This document shows positions 57,765 to 64,000 of a stretch of 64,000 nt of DNA, in pieces. This stretch comes from Smittia aterrima. Lineage: Eukaryota; Arthropoda; Insecta; Diptera; Chironomidae. A program made the position numbers and the translations under genes. Positions within the stretch are counted from its first letter, which is position 1, and every line of letters begins with the position of its first letter. Below the pieces are notes generated by a model, which did no database searches, was not told the DNA's origin, and saw only the letters and a list, made by a program, of their open reading frames with translations. The stretch is taken from the NCBI GenBank assembly GCA_033063855.1, contig CP093831.1:21018001-21082000 (forward strand), written 5' to 3'.

Positions 57765-60700
57765 TCAATTGGATTCAGGAACTTTGGATCGATCGGAAGT
57801 TGTCAAATAACGCACTCCACAGCATGTCGAATGATCGAGGCAATAAATTTCGAATTCCTCTGCTGGAATTGCGTTTTTATATTCAATCAAGTCTGAATAT
57901 CCCATCGCCCAATACGATGGCTTCAAGTTGCTATGTCCATGATAATTGCCTTCGTCTCGATAAATGTGATTTCCTTTTCCTTTTATCTTATGGTATTCCA
58001 TGATGTCCCATTCGTTTGCTGTTCCAAACTTCAAAAAAGCTTCTTTGATCTCTCTTAAATTATTAAGGTAACAAACACCGCCACGGTTCCAAACTGCATT
58101 GTTCTTATCATCAACGCCAAACAAGAGTATTCGAAAGATTTTTACTCGAAGAGGAACTTTCGTTAGTGGATCGCAAAGCATTACTCTGAAGCTTTTAAAA
58201 CCGGCGCTTGAAGGGTTTTCGATTTTGTAATTTCGCTCGCCCTTGGTAATTCCGTCTCGCCAGATTGAAATCATTTCTTGCTCTGTTTCTGAACTCAAGA
58301 TCTTTTTGGCAACTTCTTCTCCCATAAATTCATTCTCGTATTTTCGCTTTGCCGCGAGATCTGATAAATACTCTGATTTGAATTGAGATTTGATGTAGTT
58401 TTTGACTTCGTTGATCGCAGCTTCCTTGTACTTTAAGTCGAGAGTTTTCATTGTCAGAGTCTCAGAGTCTTCTCGGCTCGAACGAGTTGTGTAACGAAGA
58501 GCTTGATATGCATTGAGGAATATGAAAGATTCATAATCGTAGTCAATATCGAGAGCCTTGAGTACAAACTCATCTGATAAGCTTGGAATATTTTTGAAGG
58601 AATCAATTGATGCATCCGTCCCCGCTTCCAAATAACTTGGATATAGAGCGAGTAACTTGACGAAATGGAGATGGTCAAATATTTCTGACAAATTCATGTT
58701 GTTTATGTTGATGCTGTCGTAGAAATTTATATTTTCAAGTTTTTGCTCAACGCTAAATGGATCTCCAACGTTAACTTTGTGTTTCCGAATATCAATTCCC
58801 AAAAGTTTGTGAAGAGCTTTCTTCTCAAGTTCCTTTGAATTTTCTTTGTTCTTGTACTTTCGTCGAATGATTTGCCAAACCTCGAAGGCGAACAACGCCC
58901 GCAAGATTGAGGGAACAAGTTTGAGTTTCTCGACTTCTTTCTTCTTGAATATTCTTATGAGAGGAACCATCAAGTTGGAGGTTCCATTGTTGGCAAGATA
59001 AAGTGACATTCCAAACGTTTCTTTTGGCTCTAGCAAAGCATCGACGTGATCGAAGTATCTTCCAACAAAACCATCGAAAGTTTTAACCAATTTCTTGAAA
59101 ATTTCGATGTGCAAAGACGAGCGAGCATTGTTAAGCTCGAAGATCATTCTTTGAACTCCAGCGCACATTGTGTAGCCGATTGTCATGGGAACTTCCGCGA
59201 TCATTCGACGCATTCCAATTGAAAAACTGTACTCGAGCAACGACGAGGCATATTTCTTCATGAAAATACCAATCCTGGCATCATCAAATACCGGAATGAC
59301 GTTAGTTATCTTCTTTTCCTTCTCTCCTGGTACCTCTAAGTCCTTACCATTGGAGATTCGCAATGATACGAGAATGTCTGATACGCTAACATTCCAACCA
59401 AGGAACATTTCATCTACTTTCCATGTGCTTGGATCAGGAAAATCACCAATGGGACCTTTGCATGCCACACCAACCAAATTTAAGATTTCGAGGATTTCTT
59501 GAACGTCGAAGGATTCAAAGCCTTCGTTTTCGGATAGTTCAACCAAAGCTTTGATGCCACCAAATGTTGTATCTTGAGAATAAAATGATATCAAATGATT
59601 GGAGTCGTCGATGTCACTGATTTCATGAAAGTTCATGGCCATCGCACTGATTTCTGATCTAGCGATTTCATCAAAATTCAAACCTTCTTTTGCTGCTCGT
59701 TTTGCTAAGCCTCGGCTTGATGAAGTCGTTGCCTCAGTTTTACGAAGGTAATCAGCTTTTTGAGCTGAATTTAATTTGCTTATGTTATCATCGTTAGCAA
59801 TTGATAAAAGTAAAAGCGAAATCCGTTTTCGACGCGATTTAATCAGCTTCTTTACTCGACCATTCAGCTGCAATTCATCGAATGATTGTGTTGTTAAGCT
59901 TTCGAACAAACTTTCAGTTTTATCAAAATATTGAAGAATAGATTTGACGGTTTCATTTGACTCATCTGTGCCGATAACTTTTAGGATCTTTATGCGATCG
60001 ATGACAAAATCAATTTTTCTGTCGAGCAATTTGTAGAAATATTCTCGATCGATTTTCGCTTGAACAGAAATATCCACATGTGTTCCATCGATTTCAATTT
60101 TTTTTGGAGTTTCCTTAGTCATCCAAAAAACGTTTTCACCAGTCGTCAGCGTGACTTTATCGGTAGCTTCAAGGTCCCAAGGATAGTTTTTGAATACTTT
60201 CAAATCCGATTCCAACTGAAGACAATATGAGAACGTATCTGAGAGAAACAAATCAGCAAGCTCCTGCGCTATTTGTTCAGATGATAAATGCCCTGATATA
60301 TCGAGAAGCTTTGAAGAGACTGTGTTGTTGATTTGGAGTAGAGTGCATAAAGCTGTCGTGTCGGGTTGACTGGAAGAAGTGAACAATCGAACAGCTTGCG
60401 AATTAATTGGAGTTTGCCACGAGGATGTCATTGAATGTAATTGAGCTCCTGCTGCGACGACATCTTGCAGATCGAAAACTTCTCCGTCGGAAATTGTCAA
60501 AAGGCGAATTGGCTTTGACTTATTAAAGTTTTGGTATATTTCATCAAATTTTTGAACAGCCGTGCTCATATAAGTTCTCTTTCCACGAGATTTCAATGGA
60601 AAGTTGGGCAATTCTCCTACTTTGCATTTTATCAGCTCACAGTTGATGTCGAATGGCAACAAATAAATTTCATTTTCTTGATGATATGAGAGTTTTTCAA

Positions 60701-60902
60701 AGAAAATTGGCAGCACTTGATTTGTTATCTTTTCGACTGAGTCTCCCATCGAGCCAGAACGGTCGAGAATAATCACTGTTGTCGGAGAATGATCGCCATC
60801 GAACGATTTTTGTTTGGCCGAATTGACAACATCGCCATCAACCATCAGTGAACAGATGAAACCATCGTCGAGTGGATACGATTTTAGATTCAATGCTTCC
60901 AT
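57765..60902 (-). CDS. VWA-domain protein of unknown function, copy 2
   Basis: Tandem paralog of the gene at 51876, 1045 residues in one coding exon, start ATG at 60900-60902. The MIDAS residues (DRSGS, RTYMST, TISDGE) and the C-terminal HGHSNLKPSYWAMGY and YCLDHSTCCG motifs are kept, so it looks functional. A central run of about 230 residues (from LNLVGVACKGP to YKNKENSK) is identical to copy 1 with only two silent base changes noticed there. The C-terminal third carries most of the substitutions and the last residues differ (RSKVPESN against a longer tail). This uneven pattern suggests gene conversion or local selection. No frameshift is present. Confidence 0.85.
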   Translation of the reverse strand: MEALNLKSYPLDDGFICSLMVDGDVVNSAKQKSFDGDHSPTTVIILDRSGSMGDSVEKITNQVLPIFFEKLSYHQENEIYLLPFDINCELIKCKVGELPNFPLKSRGKRTYMSTAVQKFDEIYQNFNKSKPIRLLTISDGEVFDLQDVVAAGAQLHSMTSSWQTPINSQAVRLFTSSSQPDTTALCTLLQINNTVSSKLLDISGHLSSEQIAQELADLFLSDTFSYCLQLESDLKVFKNYPWDLEATDKVTLTTGENVFWMTKETPKKIEIDGTHVDISVQAKIDREYFYKLLDRKIDFVIDRIKILKVIGTDESNETVKSILQYFDKTESLFESLTTQSFDELQLNGRVKKLIKSRRKRISLLLLSIANDDNISKLNSAQKADYLRKTEATTSSSRGLAKRAAKEGLNFDEIARSEISAMAMNFHEISDIDDSNHLISFYSQDTTFGGIKALVELSENEGFESFDVQEILEILNLVGVACKGPIGDFPDPSTWKVDEMFLGWNVSVSDILVSLRISNGKDLEVPGEKEKKITNVIPVFDDARIGIFMKKYASSLLEYSFSIGMRRMIAEVPMTIGYTMCAGVQRMIFELNNARSSLHIEIFKKLVKTFDGFVGRYFDHVDALLEPKETFGMSLYLANNGTSNLMVPLIRIFKKKEVEKLKLVPSILRALFAFEVWQIIRRKYKNKENSKELEKKALHKLLGIDIRKHKVNVGDPFSVEQKLENINFYDSININNMNLSEIFDHLHFVKLLALYPSYLEAGTDASIDSFKNIPSLSDEFVLKALDIDYDYESFIFLNAYQALRYTTRSSREDSETLTMKTLDLKYKEAAINEVKNYIKSQFKSEYLSDLAAKRKYENEFMGEEVAKKILSSETEQEMISIWRDGITKGERNYKIENPSSAGFKSFRVMLCDPLTKVPLRVKIFRILLFGVDDKNNAVWNRGGVCYLNNLREIKEAFLKFGTANEWDIMEYHKIKGKGNHIYRDEGNYHGHSNLKPSYWAMGYSDLIEYKNAIPAEEFEIYCLDHSTCCGVRYLTTSDRSKVPESN

Positions 60903-60976
60903 TGTTGGTTTTTTCCGCAAAGCCTAAATTTAAATTTATTAAATTGTTCTTCAAATATTTCACGACGCATTCTTAC

Positions 60977-61308
60977 CTTTGAAGGAATGGGGAATGCACG
61001 TCTTGATCGCTCGACGATTGAGAAATAAAGATTTTTGACAACGAATTGCGCTCTTAACAAGAGCAGAAAGTTCGATGCGAGAGAAAAATGATTTTAATTT
61101 CACTTTTTAGTCCTTTACAGTCGTTTTCACTAGTCGAGAACACTTAGCACTTAGCATTATTTCTTTGTTAGTTTCTAATTTAATTTGACAGTACTAGCCA
61201 CTTTTTTTAAATTTCCTTCAATTTATTTCTTGCACCAAACTTTGTTCTTCTCTCTTTAGCTTTCTGAATGTGAATGAAATATATTCGCATTCGCTTCTTC
61301 TTTTTATA
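60977..61308 (-). promoter_or_regulatory. VWA-2 promoter and 5' UTR exon
   Basis: The TATA box (TATAAAAAG, 61300-61308), putative initiator and leader of copy 1 are all conserved. The leader intron is 60924-60976. A 7-base tandem duplication (CACTTAG) distinguishes this copy. Retention suggests copy 2 can be transcribed. Confidence 0.6.
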
Positions 61309-61352
61309 GCGATACCCTAGAATATTTCATCATGCAGCGAATTTATTTCTAA

Positions 61353-61795
61353 TCACAACTTTCCGCGAACACTTTTGATTTCTTCGTATTTCTCTGCCGT
61401 TAATCTCTCGTATGATCCGTCGCTTTGCAACAAATAAATAGCGTCAATGATTTTCGTGATGACGTAGCCTTCGAGTTGCCTGTCATAGGAAGCTAGGGCA
61501 TAATTCTGATTAAGACTGGACGGGCATACGATGGTAAGCGTCCTTTAATTCCTGCAGCTAAGGTATCAATCCTTCAATTTTTCAGAATCTTACATCAACT
61601 CCATAGACGACGCAATTGCTTCAACCGGCCACTCTCATAACAATTCCTTCAACTTCTTCCAACGCAACATTTTCTCCTCGCCATCTGAAAGTATCTCCAG
61701 TACGATCTTTGAAGAAGTAATATCCATAGAGGTCCATAACAAAAATATCAGATAAGTTAAAGAACTTGTCTCCATGTTAAATGATGCTGCTATAA
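61353..61795 (-). pseudogene. Decayed 3' end of a fatty acid transport protein gene, copy 2
   Basis: Same two FATP exon remnants as at 55489-55966 with different damage: an in-frame TGA replaces the Leu codon after RVAG. A deletion of a few dozen bases removes part of the ELPMTEH...KKRDLQ region, and the 5' part of the first remnant is altered. It keeps the family-like VVYGVD spacing that copy 1 lost, so neither copy is simply derived from the other in its present state. Confidence 0.8.
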
Positions 61796-61873
61796 TAAGA
61801 AATTTATCAAATTTATAGCATGCTTTTGATGATCTTTGACTTTGCAAAATTATCAGCATAAAATGCGAATGAT

Positions 61874-62319
61874 CAGGAATTTGCCTTCTTATCATCATTC
61901 AACTTTTCGTCGCAGGTCTCATCGTCTTGCTTCTCGACGAATTGCTTCAAAAAGGTACGTGTACACGTCACAACTTACGCAACAATGTATAAACAAACTT
62001 TGTAATCAACTTAAAGTCTATGGACTTGGATCTGGAATTTCACTCTTTATTGCTACAAATATTTGCGAAACCATCGTGTGGAAAGCATTCTCGCCAGCGA
62101 CTGTCAACACTGGTCGTGGAACTGAATTCGAAGGAGCAGTCATTGCATTGTTTCATCTTCTCGCTACTCGTCAAGACAAGGTCCGTGGATTGCGTGAAGC
62201 ATTCTACCGTCAAAATCTTCCCAACTTGATGAATTTGCTCGCTACTGTCCTCGTCTTTGCTATAGTAATATACTTCCAAGGATTCCGTGTCGATCTTCCC
62301 ATCAAGTCAGCACGTTATC
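61874..62319 (+). pseudogene. Truncated Sec61 alpha copy 2
   Basis: Retains the end of exon 3, the whole small intron (acceptor AAAG followed by T instead of G) and exon 4 to IKSARY. It then jumps at 62319 to sequence equivalent to 50713 in the 3' UTR, losing the end of exon 4 and all of exon 5. Exon 4 itself has no frameshift and is nearly identical to the parent; reading continues into UTR-derived codons. Not a functional translocon subunit. Confidence 0.9.
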
Positions 62320-62958
62320 CTAAGTTTAGTTGGGCAATCAAAACAGTTGCAATTGTAAAATTCATTTGCCGCTCTTCCGCTGTCATAGCAATAAAGCGAA
62401 GCCCAACTTATTTTTTTAAAAGAAACAAAATTGCATTTTACAAACATTCGATTGTTTCAAATCGTCATTGAGATTCAATTTGGACTACCGCCGACATCGA
62501 CTTCAGACAAAAGTTAATCATGAAGACAGTTTCGAGAATTCTCATCAATCGACACATTCATTTTCCGTTGATCTTTTCATACGATAACTTGAGAAAAAGT
62601 TCACTAAGAAGTAATTTAAAGAAAAAACAAAAAAATCGTTGTACTGATAATTAATTTGTAAAGTGAAGCGAAAGTGGAAAAATAAAGAAAAAAATCAGCA
62701 AAAGAAATCATTTCTTTTTTTTCACGTGTTGCATAACGGTTCTTATTTTATTAACATCGATTTTTTTTACAGTTTCGCTTTGTTTGCTGAGAAGACAATA
62801 TTTCCATATTCACATCGAAACTTGGCGGGAAGACGACGCTCTCGCTCTTCCTTCACATTAATCATTTGAGTTTACACTGAGCATGAAGTATCAAGACAAT
62901 AATTTGAAATCTAATTTAAAGAAAATGTCTATTTAGAAAAAGCTCTTTAAAAGCTCAT
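62320..62958 (+). pseudogene. Duplicated Sec61 alpha 3' UTR
   Basis: Near-identical to 50713-51363, including the AATAAA near 62680 and the T-rich block after it. Non-coding. Confidence 0.75.
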
Positions 62959-63070
62959 TTAAAGAATTTCATTTTGTTCAATTTGCGAGAAGATTTGTTT
63001 GCATAGTGAAATCGTTTTTGCTTTCTCGAATTCGTTTTGAGCGTCGCCTTTGTCTAATTTGATGTTTCCG
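62959..63070 (-). pseudogene. Relic terminal exon, copy 3
   Basis: Third occurrence of the 36-codon exon, open and with the same acceptor as copies 1 and 2. Confidence 0.4.
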
Positions 63071-63235
63071 CTAAGAAATTATAAGTTAGCATGACTCTTA
63101 GCGATCCTTTCGTATATTTTATTTTTCAAAATAATCTCATATGTCAACCCTCTGACTTTTTTCAATCCAAAACGTAGATAGCAAGACACGTGAAGCTTGA
63201 TGATGAAAGTCAGCAGGTTTCGAGTGACCTTGTTC

Positions 63236-64000
63236 TTCCGCTTTGGTGTTACCGAATTTTTTCTCTGGTAAATAGCGACACAGCTCAAACGTCGTCACTT
63301 AACAACCATCGCGATTCATTTTCAAGGACTTTTCCTGTCTTCAAAGCCCTGTTGAAAAATACAAAAAATTGTTTTCCTCTGGTTTGGCATTTTCTCAAGC
63401 TTCGAAATTAAAAACAAAACTTTCCTTTTGTTATCGCGTCAGAACTTTTTTTTTATGTTTCTCTGGATATTTAGCGTTTTATGAAACGCTTTTTTTTGGC
63501 TTATCGAAAAACGGTTACACGGAGAGCTTCTCCCTTATCAAATTCACAAAAATCTTTTATCTTCTTTTTGAAACAGGTACAAAAATTATTTACACACGCA
63601 AAGTCATCGACAATCGTAAATCATAAGAAAGAGTTGTTTTCTGATCTAATTGAGCTCCGTTCACGTTCTCGGCAAAAATTTAATGTTCTTCATCGCGACT
63701 TACATGCTAAAGATTATCGTTAGGCTCTTAAGAGCTATAAAAAGACTTAGAAATGATGTTTTTTGTTGGTGGTTATTTCACGATAAAAAAAAAGAATATC
63801 AGATGATGGAGAAACTAAAGCCGAGCGTTTAAAGAACGAAACGAAAAGACCAAACACAATCGAGAAGATAACTTTCTTACGAAACTTAATTAATGTTACA
63901 TCCTTCTTAGAATCTAAACACAATTCACACGCACTCACGTTCGATCAATCGAACTTTAAATTAAGATGATCTCATTTTCCGAATACTCCACTCTCATGTG
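63236..64000. other. Unique sequence at the right edge
   Basis: AT-rich DNA after the end of the duplicated region. Only short open frames without recognisable motifs; no RNA gene seen. Confidence 0.5.

Larger units (their letters stand above)
56049..61795. repeat. Segmental duplication unit 2
   Basis: Second copy of the Sec61 piece, relic exon, VWA gene and FATP relic, about 5.8 kb. The junction between FATP relic and the next Sec61 piece (a stretch with GCATGCTTTTGATG) is the same after units 1 and 2, showing that tandem duplication used one breakpoint. Confidence 0.8.
61874..63220. repeat. Segmental duplication unit 3 (left part only)
   Basis: Third copy of the Sec61 fragment and downstream region. 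Similarity to unit 2 continues to about 63235 (shared phrase GATGATGAAAGTCA, then TTTCGAG and GACCTTGTTCTTCC), then stops. No VWA gene follows inside the window. Confidence 0.75.

Noticed and set aside
61836..62471. 211-codon open frame over the third Sec61 copy as a gene
   Set aside because: It reads intron, exon 4 and 3' UTR sequence in one frame and lacks the rest of Sec61; a fused pseudogene.
1..64000. CRISPR arrays, bacterial operons, rRNA genes or intact transposons
   Set aside because: None seen; the genes are eukaryotic and spliced, and no regularly spaced repeat-spacer pattern or transposase frame is present.

Overview
The window looks like nuclear DNA of an insect, most likely a nematoceran fly such as a chironomid midge (inference). 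The DNA is AT-rich, genes are split by very short introns (mostly 50-65 bases, canonical GT-AG), and the encoded proteins are closest in memory to dipteran families (HIRA, degringolade/RNF4, mTTF, dynein light intermediate chain, Sec61 alpha). There are no operons, bacterial ribosome sites or CRISPR arrays. No intact transposon was recognised. All gene models are hand-spliced; those given as firm have splice phases that add up to whole codons.

Layout: 1-18060 is a gene-free stretch of about 18 kb. 18136-51100 is a compact gene block in mostly alternating divergent/convergent order: HIRA (-), acyl-CoA synthetase (+), BPNT1 (-), mTERF-A (+), alkaline phosphatase (+), RNF4-like STUbL (-), mTERF-B (+), SLC22-like carrier (-), ABCA transporter (+), SHMT with a mitochondrial alternative first exon (-), dynein light intermediate chain (+), Sec61 alpha (+). 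Divergent starts are only 320-530 bases apart (about 2.6 kb for SLC22/ABCA). One convergent pair has stop codons 17 bases apart.

49.5-63.2 kb is a local tandem segmental duplication. Each full unit holds, left to right: a 3' piece of Sec61 alpha (+), a short relic terminal exon (-), a large intronless-CDS gene for a von Willebrand A (VWA) domain protein of about 1050 residues (-), its TATA promoter and 5' UTR intron, and a decayed 3' piece of a fatty acid transport protein (SLC27/FATP) gene (-). The Sec61 part is intact only in the first unit. Later copies carry different large deletions. The two VWA genes remain open over their full length, are nearly identical in the middle and differ most at the C-terminus. 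This array is the most unusual part of the window.

The gene block is a mix of housekeeping functions (chromatin assembly, ER translocation, dynein transport, one-carbon metabolism, mitochondrial transcription, sulfur-nucleotide turnover) and gut/lipid-type functions (alkaline phosphatase, ABCA, acyl-CoA synthetase, organic ion carrier). I see no sign that they form one pathway.
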